Shown: positions 1 through 11,132 of the stretch, in pieces
Numbering within the stretch: position 1 is the stretch's first letter
Layout: every line of letters starts with the position of its first letter
Assembly (NCBI RefSeq): GCF_000315625.1
Contig: NW_005434668.1
Coordinates: 1,135,554 to 1,163,686, forward strand
Direction of reading: 5' to 3'
DNA length: 28,133 nt
Source: Guillardia theta CCMP2712
Lineage: Eukaryota > Cryptophyceae > Pyrenomonadales > Geminigeraceae
Program-made: the position numbers and the translations under genes
Notes under the pieces: generated by a model
Database searches by the model: none
Told to the model about the DNA's origin: nothing
The model's input: only the letters and a program-made list of their open reading frames with translations

Positions 1-381
1 CCCCCTTCTGTATAAATACTTCCCCCCCCGCCGCCCACCGGGGGGGGACGCAAGTTGGTCAATATTGACCACGTCTCACTCACACACCGGTGAACCCTCA
101 CTCCTCACTCCTCACTACCTACCTCCTACCTCCTCTCCTCCTCCCCTCCCCCCCCCCTCCCTCCTCCTCCTCCTCCTCCTCCCGCACCTTCACAACTTGC
201 TCCTCCTCTTCTCCGTCACTCTCGATCTCTGGGGCAAGTAGCATGCCTTGCACTGCAAACAAGGTGAACAAGGAGGAAGGAGGGAGGCGGAGCTAGCACC
301 TTCCTCCTCCATTGCCTGCACTTGTTCGCTTCCGAAATCCGTAAACTGATGGAAGACGGCGTCATGGTAGAGGAGGACGAG
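1..381. other. low-complexity left edge, no supported gene
   Basis: This stretch is dominated by C-runs, G-runs and CTC/CCT repeats. A TATA-like octamer (TATAAATA) lies at 11-18 on the plus strand, but no convincing coding exon follows it. The only open frames are Ser/Pro-rich products of the repeats. It probably holds the 3' flank of the minus-strand gene whose last proposed exon ends at 382. Confidence 0.5.
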
Positions 382-1437
382 TCAGGGAAGGAGAAGCAGT
401 GAACGTAGAGCGGTGGAGGACTGGAACTGCAAGCAAGGACAAGCAAGGAGGGCAAGGTGGGGGGGAAGGAGGATGGAGGAGGACAGCAGGAAATCACATC
501 GAACGCGCTGGCTCCACGCTGCACGGAGCTCATCGGGACTTCATCTTCCCATCCGGCACCTACGTCGAGCGGAGAGGAGGAGCTCTGTAAGAAGCAGTGA
601 GGATGCGCGTCCTCGGAGGGAGGGAGGGAGAGGAACCTTGGGAGCAAGAGCATTGCTTGCGAGGGCCTCTAGCACCCACTCGTCATGCGCTTCCCTGAAG
701 GAGTCGTCGGCGAGGAAGAGGGTGTCTCGTCCCGTCAGCTTCTTGAGGGCCGCGTGCTTCGCCTCTTTCTTCGTGGGTTTCTCGATGCGGGGGTGATGGA
801 GAGTCTTGAAGAGTTTGGCTGGAGGAGGGAACATGTCAGAGGAAGGTGAGGAGAAAGGATCAAGAGAGAACTTGAGGAGAGCAGATGAACATGAGAAGAC
901 AAGGTGAGAAGACAAGGTGAGGATGAGAAGAAAAGATGAGAAGGGACGGTGAATATTCTTACGGGGAGGAGCAACGAGCTGTCTTTCTACAACTTGATCG
1001 AACGTGTGGATCGTGTTGAGCTTGTCGTTCGGCCTGACCTGCTCACAGCAATAAATCGGCGACAAAATTTACCTCCTCCCTCCCTTTTTCTTCCTCCTTC
1101 TGTCTCCCTCCCTCCTCCTCCACCACCACCACCTCCTCTTCGTCTTCCTCCTCCTCGTGCTCCTGCTCACCTTGTTGATCTTTCGGTCCTTCCTGGGAGG
1201 CTCCTGGTTGCTCGACCTCTCCTTCCTGTCCTGCTGAACTATCTCCCTCACTCGCGGCACCCTGCCTTTCCCCTTCCACAGGCTCTTCCCCTCCGCTGAG
1301 GCCTTGCTCACACCTGAGAGCAGGTGAGAGAGCGTGCGGGTAGGGGATGGATGGGAGTTCATGCGGAGGAGGAAGGAAGGAAGAGGGAGAGGACGTTCAG
1401 GACGAAGATCAGGACGAGGACGAGGACGAGGACGTTC

Positions 1438-1513
<76 letters not shown>

Positions 1514-2151
1514 ACGAAGAAAGAAGAAAGAAGGAAGAAGGTGAGAGCGAGAAGAGAGGAGAGCGAAAGGAGGAGAGAGGAGTGGGGTGAGCGAAAGGAG
1601 GAGTGGGGTGAGGAGTGGGGTGAGCGTGTCGCGAGCAGCAGAAGAAGCAAGTAGGAGGGACTTACCAACAATCTTGGAGAGGTCGAGAGAAAGGTTATCT
1701 CGGGAGAGACTCCCCTCCTTCCCTTCCTCCTTGCCTGAACGAGTTTGACACGACGGTTGCCGAGCCTTGTCCTGCATTCCTCTTGACTCGCGAGCAAGCA
1801 GACTTGCTGCGAGCACCTCGAACTTGGTCTTGGATAACCTCGAGTACAAACAACGAGAGAGAAATCTCCTCGCAAGAGACTTGAAACAACAAGTCAACGA
1901 CATGGTCAACTGATACCGGACTCACTTGTATCATAACTGCTGAATTCTCCCTCCGCTCCATCAGCAGGATTTGCTGCTCCAGCGCAACGTTCTGAGGCAA
2001 GTGAGGGAGAAATTCGGAGCAAACAATTCTTTCTCACCCTCCTTTCAGTAAACTTGCAAAATGTTCGCTAGAAACACAAGAGTTGTCAGATGACGAGTGG
2101 GATTTGCTGGAGCACAACCTGTATAATACAAGCTGCCATGTCTTCTGACAT
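382..2151 (-). CDS. IQ-motif protein, multi-exon (possibly 3' part of the gene at 2235-9177)
   Basis: I join eight exons: 2119-2151, 1926-1991, 1666-1879, 1171-1313, 963-1038, 637-818, 498-584 and 382-426. They give about 281 aa in one continuous phase. Donors include GTGAGT (1925), GTAAGT (1665), GTGAGC (1170) and GTAAGA (962). The 46-nt intron at 1880-1925 joins an exon ending in MIQ to one starting SLARRFLSR, which makes a textbook IQ (calmodulin/EF-hand light chain binding) motif. A weaker AACIIQ segment precedes it. The middle is basic. The segment around 637-818 (PTKKEAKHAALKKL, then FREAHDEWVLEALA) looks helical and is not a family I recognise. The last two exons rest on splice signals only; the frame could instead run through to a stop at 541. 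The start ATG at 2151 is only 83 bp from the stop of the upstream gene, and an open frame extends upstream of it, so this may be the C-terminal part of that protein. Role: probable calmodulin-binding protein, by inference. Confidence 0.5.
1391..1514. repeat. GACGAG hexanucleotide microsatellite in an intron
   Basis: Imperfect then near-perfect tandem GACGAG units lie inside the 352-nt intron (1314-1665) of the minus-strand IQ gene. In the sense direction the tract reads CTCGTC and is pyrimidine-rich. It opens all three forward frames into artefactual Asp/Glu or Arg/Gly ORFs. A near-identical array sits at about 19900-20092 in a GCN1 intron. Confidence 0.9.
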
Positions 2152-2234
2152 CTTTCTGACAGTCTCTACTCCTGTATGCAAGGAATGAACAACAAACATC
2201 AAGACAAGTAATCATCTACCGGCCGATGATGACT

Positions 2235-5200
2235 TCAGAGAAGATAAGTACATCTAACAAAACAATGAGTACAACATCTGGAAGGGAGACGACAGACGTT
2301 GAGATTCTCTCGAAAAGAAATAAGGAGGTTCATCTCAGCGAACAGATTTCGCGCCAAAGATTTCAAAATCTCATGCCGGCCGAAATCTTCTGCTGAAATT
2401 CTCTCCCGGTGTTCAACCTGGTGAGGGGTGTCAAAGGAAGGTAAAACGAGTACAATCAAACATCACAATCAGACTTTGCTTGACAAAAGCGATGAAGCTG
2501 GGACTGAGCTTGCTCAGAATGTTGTTGTTGCCCCATGACGAGTTTTCTTTCATCGCTTCCCTCATCCTCTTCATACTCTTGTTTGCATACGGTCGATTTC
2601 CAGTCGCAAAGAGAAAAGCAAGCATGCCAACAGACCAAATATCCAGCTTGTGAGGGTCTGAAACCTCCTCCTCCTCCTCCTCCTCCTCCTCCTCCTCCTC
2701 CTCCTCCTCCTCCTCCTCCTCCTCCTCCTCCTCCTTTTCATTGCCGTCATCGTCGCTAGAACTATCATCATCATCATCGTCTTCATCATCATTGTCACCA
2801 TCATCCCTTCCGTCCTGTTTCCTGCCTCCTTTTCCCTCCCCTCTCCCCTTTCTTTGGCCCTCGTTTCGCCATCGAGAGGCTTCGGGAGCGACGAACTCGG
2901 TATCATCGTCAAGGGAGAAAATGGAGGTATGCGAGCTCTGCGCGAACAAGCCATATTCTCCGATCTTCAAGCATTCCACTCCCTCCTCTTGTCGACATGA
3001 GATGTTGTTAGGTTTGATACCATGCAGGATGAAGCCGAGGTCATGAACATATTTCATAGCGTCCATCAACTGCAAGCATGTGAGATAGGAGAGAAGAGTA
3101 CATTGAGATGAGATGAAGTTCACCTGACTGACGTATCTGACGATCTTCCCTTCGCTGTGATCAGCATCTGCCATGATGTATGACAACACGTCTTGATGGT
3201 ATGGCACTGCACTGATGACATAGAGGTTTGCAATGTCACAACAAACTTCGACCAAGTCTGCCACATTGATGTGCCGCAATTTCCGAAAGCTCTCCAGAGA
3301 CGATCTCAAGAGAAATTGAAATTTCTTGGATCGCTGAGGTATCGTGACAAGGGAACAAACAGATTTGTCTCGTCGCCTCCTTGCCTCACTGACCATGAAG
3401 GATTTCTTCACAGATTTTGAGCCGAAGACATCAAACAGTCTGAAGAGCCTGGCAGAATTCTCATCTTTGGCCTTCCAATACTTGGACCAAGACATCTGAA
3501 TCCTCTTTGCAGCGTCATCTTCACTGCATTTGTGTCTTTCTATAGTACAATGATCATCTTCTACCCTTCCTTCTGTTCTCAGTCCATCGTCCCAATCTCC
3601 GTCGCCTCTCCCCTTGGTATCTTCAACTTTCATCTCCACTGGTGACTTGTCTTTGCTTTGCCCATCCTTTTCTTCCTCCGTCTCACTGCCGCCTCTTCGA
3701 GCCTTGCGATAATTTTTCCATGTCCCTTGAATCTTGCTTGCTGCAATTTCTGAACTGCTTGTCTGATCTTTTGCACAAGTTTCTAACAAGCCAGATTCTC
3801 CCTTGCCATTCACCTCCTCCTCCTCCTCTTTCACCTCCTCCTCTTTCACCTCCTCCTCTTTCACCTCCTCCTCTTTCACCTCCTCCTCTTTCACCTCCTC
3901 CTCTTTCACCTCCTCCTGCTTCTCGTCTTTCTTCTCCTCCTCCTCCTTCTTGTTCAATCTCTCCACTCGATTCACCCGCTCTGGCCTTGGAATCTCCTTC
4001 TTCTTCTTTACGTTCCGATCCGTCAGAAATCCCCGAGCCTTCTCCTCCCCCACCCTCTTGTTTCTTCTCATCCCACTCCCCCTGAACGTTCTGCTACCTC
4101 TCGCACTGAACGGCACTCCATTCTTTCCTATCTTCGTCCTGAACTCCAACAGCTGCTTGCGAGCCTCCTGCTGACTTCTATCTTCCTCAAGTGACGATGA
4201 AAGCGCCAGGCACTTCCGGATCCGATCTGCCGTCCTCCTCCAGTTCTTCCTCGCTTCCTCGAGCTCAGCTGTGTTCCTCTGCACCAGGGAGGGTCGAGTC
4301 TCAGCACGAGGCTGCGTCTCCTCCCCCACCTCTTGCTTGTCCCAGCTCAGGTGGCGGAAGAACTCATTGAAAGTTACCATCGTCTCCCGCGACTCTTTGA
4401 TGTTCATGGCATGCAGCAACTCGCTGCTGCGAATCTTTCCTTCCATCCTGAGGTTCTTAAGACCTCTCTCGACCTCCTGCACGCTCAGACTGTCGCCCCT
4501 GGACGTTCCCCTCTCGAAGAACACGAAAACTTCGGCAACGTCGTTGAAGCCTGCTTGCTGGAACAGCTGCTTCACCTCCCTCAAGATCTTCTTCTTCCTC
4601 TTCTCCTCCTCCTTCTGCTTCACCGAAGTGGCATGCTCCTTCTCCCTGGCCGGCTCCCTCGTCCCCGCAGGATCTCCTGCGTCCTTGCTCGTGCTCGCCT
4701 CCTCCTCTTGGCCCTCTGTGTCGTTCTGTGGAGGTATACCCGCCTCCTCTTCTCTACCATCCTCCTCTCCCGCAACGAAATCTCCTCCCTCCTCGCCAGC
4801 ATCGGCGGGTTCATCAAGGGGCGAAACAGGAGCAAAGTCCTCTTGGACCTCGCTCCCGTGCTCTACCACCTGGTTGACATCTGCAACTTGCGGACTTGAA
4901 GCTTTCGCATCGTGACGCTCATCTTGAATCTGTCGAGTGTTTGCCTTACGATTCCTCGCTCTCCACCTCCTGTAAGTCCTCTGGATCAGAACAGCAGAGA
5001 GAATCTGTAGGCGGAGAAGTAATTCAGGATCAAGCTCTGAAAGATCCTCCTCCTCCTCCTCCTCCTCCTCCTCTTCTTGCCCCTCCCCCTGCTCCTCGTC
5101 GTCGTCATCTGAAGAGGAGATGTTGCAAGGGTCTACCACAGATACAACCTTTCTTTCCCGTGCTGTGCTGATACTCTCCCTATCCTCATTCCTGCCTTGT

Positions 5201-8200
5201 GACGCGTTGCGAGCTTTCTGGAGGTCAATTTGCTCGATGAGAGCTATCCGCTCTTCCGTTCTTGGGGTGTGTCCTTGAGAACCTCTCGAGATTTTCTTCT
5301 CCTTCTCCTCAACATTGAAGCGCACATTCCTCCTCATTGAATGTTGCGTTTCCCACAGTCTTAACTCAGCCTCGCCATCAACCTCATCAACATTTTCATC
5401 TCGGCCTCGTACTCCTCTCTCCTCCTCCCACGCCTTCTGATCCTCCGCCTCCATCCCTCGCCCTTCCTTCTCCTCCTCAGCACTTTCTTCCTGCCGATCT
5501 GCTGCTGTTCTTGATGAGAGCTGAAGAGCGCTCTCGATGATGTCATCCAGCACGCTCTTTGCTATCAGACCTTTCTGTCGCTTCTCCATCTTCTCCGTTG
5601 CTTTCACTCTGTCATCAAGCGCCTCCAGCTGCTTGCGAAGACGCTCCACCTCCTCCCGTGCATGCGCAGCTTCTTGCTCCGCCTCCTCCCTCCTCCTCTT
5701 CTCCTTCTCTGCCTCCTCCGCCGCCAGCTGGAGCATCAGGGCCTCTCTCTCCAGCCTCTCAGCCTCCGAGTCGAACTTGTTGGTGAACTCTTCGGAGCTC
5801 TGAAACTGGGCAGACGCTGACATCATCATCTCCTCCTGCTCCTGTGGCGGCTCTTCTCTTATCTGCTCGTCGAGCCTTTGGGACGGCTGGTGAGTTTGAG
5901 GCCTTCCCTGCTCCTCCTCCTTCCTTAGGGGGAGGTCAGCATCAGAGGAGACGTCGCTACCCCATCCTTCTTCCTGCTCCGACTGCAAGTCAGGGTCGAC
6001 GAACTTGACGGATTTTCTTTGAGTTTCCGCCGTCCTCTGCCTTTGTGAAAAGGGCGGGGCCTTGGCTCTCTGTCCTTCTCGATGAGGTTGATCAACAGGC
6101 TCCTCCTTGGTAGTCTTGGGCTTCAGCAGAGATTTTGAGATTGGAAAGTCTTTGCGCAGACTGATCTCTTTCTCAGCGACAGAGTTCGTAATGTGTTGCT
6201 CACGATGCTTCCAAGCTTGTTCTATGAGATCATCCGTCACCTCGTCCAAGTTGTCCTCGGCTTCTTGCTTCTCTGCCTTCACTTGCTCCGGTCCAGGTTT
6301 CTTCCTGCCTTGGTTTGCATGCTCCCTTCTCCTCCACCTCCTCCCATCCTCATCCTCGTCATCGTCTCCCTCCTCCTCCGCCTGAGCAAGCTCCTGCTCG
6401 GCCTCCTTTCTCAGCCGCTCGACCTCAGCATTGTAATCCCGAAGGAAGAGAGGCGACGCGAGTCGATCGATAGGACTAGCAGTCTGGGAAGCTGAGTGCG
6501 GCGCACCCTCGACCATAGACGCTTCTCCCTCTGCCTCCTCCTCCTCCTCCTCCCCTCCCTCCCTCCCCTTCTTAACGTGCTTCTCTTCACTTCGCTTCCG
6601 CGCTGTCACCTCTCCATCTGACTCCTCCAGCTCCGGTCGAATCACAAACACGTTGCTCTCCTCCTCGTATCCCTTCACCACCCGGCGCTTCGGCTCCATA
6701 GCCTGCACGCTCACATCTGAAATCCAGCTCCTGCTGGTGTACGGCCTGCCCTCTGCCTGCTGCTGCTGCTGCTGCTGCGCATATCCTCGTGCAAGGATGA
6801 TCTCTTTCTGCATGCGAAACTCTTCCTCTGTCAGAACATTCTCGTCCAGCAGAGCCTTCGCCTCCCTCAGCGCTCGAATGACGGCCGGGTCCATCACAGC
6901 AGCCGTCATGGAAGAACTGAGCCTCCCTGTCGACTGACGAGGAGAGGAAGTAGCATGAGAGTCAAACGTCTCCTCGTGCCTGGAGGAGAAGCTCTCTTCC
7001 CCCCTGGACCCATAGCTGCTCCTTCCTCTCCTGCCTTGTCCCCCCGAGACACTGGACCTCATTTTCGTCTCCTCCTTCTTGGTAAGCAGCGACTCGTTGA
7101 CCCCCTTGAAGAGAGAACCCTCTGTGCTCGAGCTCCTCTCCTTCCCTCCCTCTCGCTCCTCCCTGCCTTCGCCCCACTTGGCTTTAGGAGCTCGCTTCGG
7201 CATTCCCAGGGAGAGCAGGAACGGGTCCATCCCATCCTCCGCTTCCCTCTTAGGGACAGAAAAAAACGTGACCTCCTCGCTCCTCTTGGGAGGAGCAAAA
7301 GCGACCAGCAACGCATCAGCTTCCTCGATGGCCGATGCAGGGTCGGCTCGCCCCTGATTACTGTTCTTCATCTCCTCCTTCTTCTCCCTCATTCCCATCA
7401 CCACCTTCCCATCCTCGTCCTCGTCCTCGTCCTCTTCAGGGAGAGGTTTCACTGTCCTTGTTCGATCGAGATCTTCGACCTTCCTTCCCCCGTCCTCAAC
7501 TTGCAAGATACCTGAAGGCTCCTCCTCCGTCTTGGAACTTTGTTCCAGTTTCAGCGGTGGGCCTTGAGAAATTGTTCTCCTCCCTTGCGTTTCCTTCTCT
7601 TCCCTCTCCTCGTTCTCCCCCCCCTCCTCCTGCGTCTCCTCCTCCTCATGACCGTAAGGAAGGATTTCCCCACAAGAACAATATTTGTCGTCAGGTCGGT
7701 TTGGTTCACCACATGCAGCGCAAACCTGAGCACCCTTGATATCCACGCTTCGCTCCAGCTCTTCTCTCTCCTCCTCCTCCTCCTCCTCACGCTTCTGACG
7801 TTCGTCTTCACTCTCCTCCTCCTCTGACTGCTCCTCCCGTTTTGACCATTGAGCAACCTTATCATTGTACAGGATGGCTTCTTGGTCCTGGTGAGAATGA
7901 ACCTTCTCATTGGCGAAATTCTGCATCCTCTCAAACTTCTGCTTTCTTGCCTGACTGACCAGATCCCTCTTGTCCACTAACAGGTCAGATTTCTTGACAG
8001 ACTTCAAGTTCTTCGGAGTTGGCAACCTTGCGTTCTCTTCTTCAACAGCCAGACGGCTCATCGCGTCTTCGACCTCAACCTCCTCCTCCTTTGGACTGAG
8101 AGGTCTCATCTCACTCTCAGAATCCGACTCAAAAGTTCGATCCTTGCTCGATCTCTGGGGTGCGATCTTTTTCACCATCCTCGCAGGTCTCAACTTAGCT

Positions 8201-9177
8201 TTCTCCTGCTCCTGCTCGTCACTTTCCTCTGATGACGAGATGTCCTGCCGAACAACAGGAGCAACCTGACTTCTCTTTACCCTGCGACGTTTCTCACTGT
8301 CATTGTTCACCACTCGCTGCTGGGAGACATTGCTATGTGAGTTCTCATCGAAGTTGGTCAATTCAGCCCTCAGAAGCATCAGCTCTCTCTCCAGCTGTAG
8401 TCTGTCTGCCCTCTCTTGCGCAATTTCTGGGTCCTCCTCCTCTATCACCTCTTCCTCCTTCCCACCATCTCTGTCTTGCTCTTCATCATCATGGTCTGGT
8501 TGGCTGCCCCTGATCCCTTCCCCTCTCCTTCTGCCTTCTCCTTCCGCAACGGTAGCATCCCCGTCATCCTGCAAGTCCTTGTCAAACCTTGCCGGAACTT
8601 TCGAGTTCGATTGGGAGGCAGCCTTCGCCTTGAGAGGAGCTAGTTTAGCTTCTGCCCTCAACAGACTTCCTTCATCGAGGTCGAGATTGATTGCACTCAT
8701 CCCATCTCTCTCAGACCCTGCCCTTCTGCTCTTCGTGAGGTTCGCATCCGGGTCGAGCAATCCATCAGTCACATTGGGTCCCCTTCCAAACGTATCCATC
8801 CCATCCAACTTCGTGATCCTCCTGGGTTTGTCGCTCTTCCTCGCATTTCTCTTGGGCGCGACGATGTTGTCAGGAGCTTCTTCTTGCTCATCCTGTGCTT
8901 GACTCGCCGTGAATTTTGAATGCGCCTCAGACGGTTTTTGCGATGGAGAGGCTACAGTGCCTTGCTGTGTTGTTGCCATGACCGTGTGGCTCGAGGAGCT
9001 GTACACAACGGGGTCCATCTCTTCTCCATCCTCGTCATCGTACACTGCAGCCTGCTTCCCGCTCCCTCTGGCCCTGCTCTCCTCCACACCGCCAGCGTTT
9101 CTGCGGCGAGCTGTGGTCCTCGACAAAGTTGAAGGGAGGTCCTGAGGGGGCTCGGAGGCTAATTCTTGAGCCTCCAT
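2235..9177 (-). CDS. large acidic multidomain protein with C-terminal pseudokinase and IQ motifs
   Basis: Exons are 3124-9177, 2467-3069 and 2235-2417, giving about 2,279 aa. The ATG at 9177 follows an in-frame stop (9187-9189). Approximate residue order: disordered acidic N-terminus; Zn-ribbon at 484-510 (CAACG...YCSCGE); SHOCT-like helix at 761-800 (IRALREAKALLDENVLTEEE); coiled coil at about 1130-1212; IQ motif near 1395 (AVLIQRTYRRWRAR); degenerate EF-hand-like pair at about 1530-1610; KEEEV repeats at about 1751-1788; IQ motifs near 1815 (KIQGTWKNYRKAR) and 1890 (RIQMSWSKYWKAK); kinase fold from about 1920 to the end. The kinase fold keeps VAPEAS, DIWSVGMLAF and ERISAEDFGRH, but the HRD Asp is Gly (LHGIKPNN) and DFG is EYG. 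The 49-nt intron at 2418-2466 (GTGATG...CAG) is placed because it restores subdomain XI. The 54-nt intron at 3070-3123 is in frame and stop-free. Likely a calmodulin-binding scaffold or regulator; no named orthologue recognised. The C-terminus after about 2290 is uncertain. Confidence 0.85.
2418..3420 (-). other. pseudokinase domain of the acidic multidomain protein
   Basis: Read on the minus strand, the kinase landmarks come in the right order. A helix C-like LESFRKLRHINV (3270-3305) is followed by an alpha-E-like MDAMKYVHDLGF, then LHGIKPNN (about 3003-3027) at the catalytic-loop position, and KIGEYG (about 2953-2970) at the DFG position. VAPEAS (about 2880-2897) and DIWSVGM (about 2618-2640) follow, and ERISAEDFGRH lies past the next intron. 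The glycine-rich loop is not visible. The VAIK-like position reads VTIP, so the lysine seems absent. The catalytic Asp and metal-binding Asp are both replaced. The fold is retained and catalysis is predicted lost. Confidence 0.8.
2664..2734. repeat. CTC trinucleotide tract coding for poly-Glu inside the pseudokinase
   Basis: An essentially perfect CTC repeat of about 70 bp. On the minus strand it encodes a run of Glu between the APE-like motif and the DxWSxG-like motif. It follows a Lys/Gly/Asp-rich stretch, and together they form a 70-80 residue insertion in the activation-segment side of the C-lobe. Confidence 0.95.
3811..3919. repeat. 15-bp coding minisatellite (KEEEV repeats)
   Basis: Near-identical tandem copies of a 15-bp unit (CACCTCCTCCTCTTT on plus) lie within the coding exon of the acidic protein. 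On the minus strand they translate as about seven KEEEV pentapeptides, flanked by Lys/Glu-rich sequence. The unit length is a multiple of three, so copy-number change would not shift the frame. Confidence 0.95.
5045..5080. repeat. CTC tract coding for a second poly-Glu run
   Basis: A short CTC repeat in the acidic protein encodes Glu on the minus strand, directly upstream (in the protein) of SELDPELLLRLQILSAVLIQ, the first IQ motif. Confidence 0.9.
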
Positions 9178-9507
9178 GCTCCCGTCTTAACACGTTTCAA
9201 AGTTTCGTCCTGATTTCATAGCGATCCTGGTCCCTCATGAAGCTGTAAGAGTTCAAGCATCAAACGGGATCTTGACCTTCGAATGGACTTGAAGGCAGCA
9301 TACAACAATGCTACAACCACGAGCAGCTCCTTGCAGACTACACCGCTCCATGGTGAGCATAACGCCCAAGGATCAGTCTCATCCCCCTCCCCCTCCTTCT
9401 CCTCCATCTCCCGCCATCTCCTTCCAACTCTCTTCCCTTCGCCTGTCAAGCCGTTGCTGCCATAGCGAGGGACTGGGCGGGGACGAGGGTAATCGGTCAG
9501 AGCGGGG
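9178..9507. promoter_or_regulatory. divergent intergenic spacer, acidic-protein gene / UPRT
   Basis: This 330-bp spacer separates two divergent start codons. In-frame stops bound both starts: 9187-9189 on the minus strand and 9490-9492 on the plus strand. It must hold both 5' UTRs and promoters. I see no clear TATA box. Positions 9385-9435 are pyrimidine-rich on the plus strand. Confidence 0.6.
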
Positions 9508-10657
<1,150 letters not shown>

Positions 10658-11132
10658 CAGTATCGCCCTGAAAAATTGCAGACCAAGCTCTGGTATGATG
10701 AAACGATTGTTTATCTCACTGATCTAACTACAAACAAAACAAATCTACTACACCAAATTTAGAAACAAACCTGAATATAGAATACTTTAAGATCTACTTG
10801 TAATGTGAGTGCTAATATAAAGTTACATTGTGCGGAAGAACTTTCCATTGCTGCCGGCATTATGAGTCAAGAGTTGACACTTGACAGGAGGGCAGCCAAA
10901 GTATTCAACTTCTTCATTCGCAAGGTTTAAGTACAATGGTGTCAGTTTCTATGCGTTCGACTAATGACTAAGGATCTATGGTTTTAAACTAATGGTCTTT
11001 GCACGCTTATGGCGACAAAACTTACAGGTACGAATCTCGTTGTTGCACTGAGGAATGGTGTAATCTGATGACGATTCAATTTCTGAATACCACGAAAACA
11101 AGTCAGCACGGAGTTTTTCAGAAAGCAATAAC
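10658..11132. other. convergent spacer, AT-richer, no gene seen
   Basis: This 475-bp spacer lies between the UPRT stop and the end of the minus-strand gene. It is AT-richer than its surroundings and lacks the trinucleotide repeats found elsewhere. It should contain both 3' UTRs. Short open frames here show no recognisable protein features. Confidence 0.6.

Noticed and set aside
11-18. TATAAATA as a promoter
   Set aside because: No supported plus-strand gene follows; it is probably chance in the 3' flank of a minus-strand gene.
1043-1279. Acidic minus-strand frame as an exon of the IQ gene
   Set aside because: It would need a 34-nt intron and a weak acceptor. The alternative frame has a strong acceptor (CTCTCAG) and a perfect AAG/GTGAGC donor and keeps phase.
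3811-3919. KEEEV region as an intron
   Set aside because: There are no suitable donor and acceptor; the repeat keeps the frame and joins coding sequence with IQ motifs on one side.
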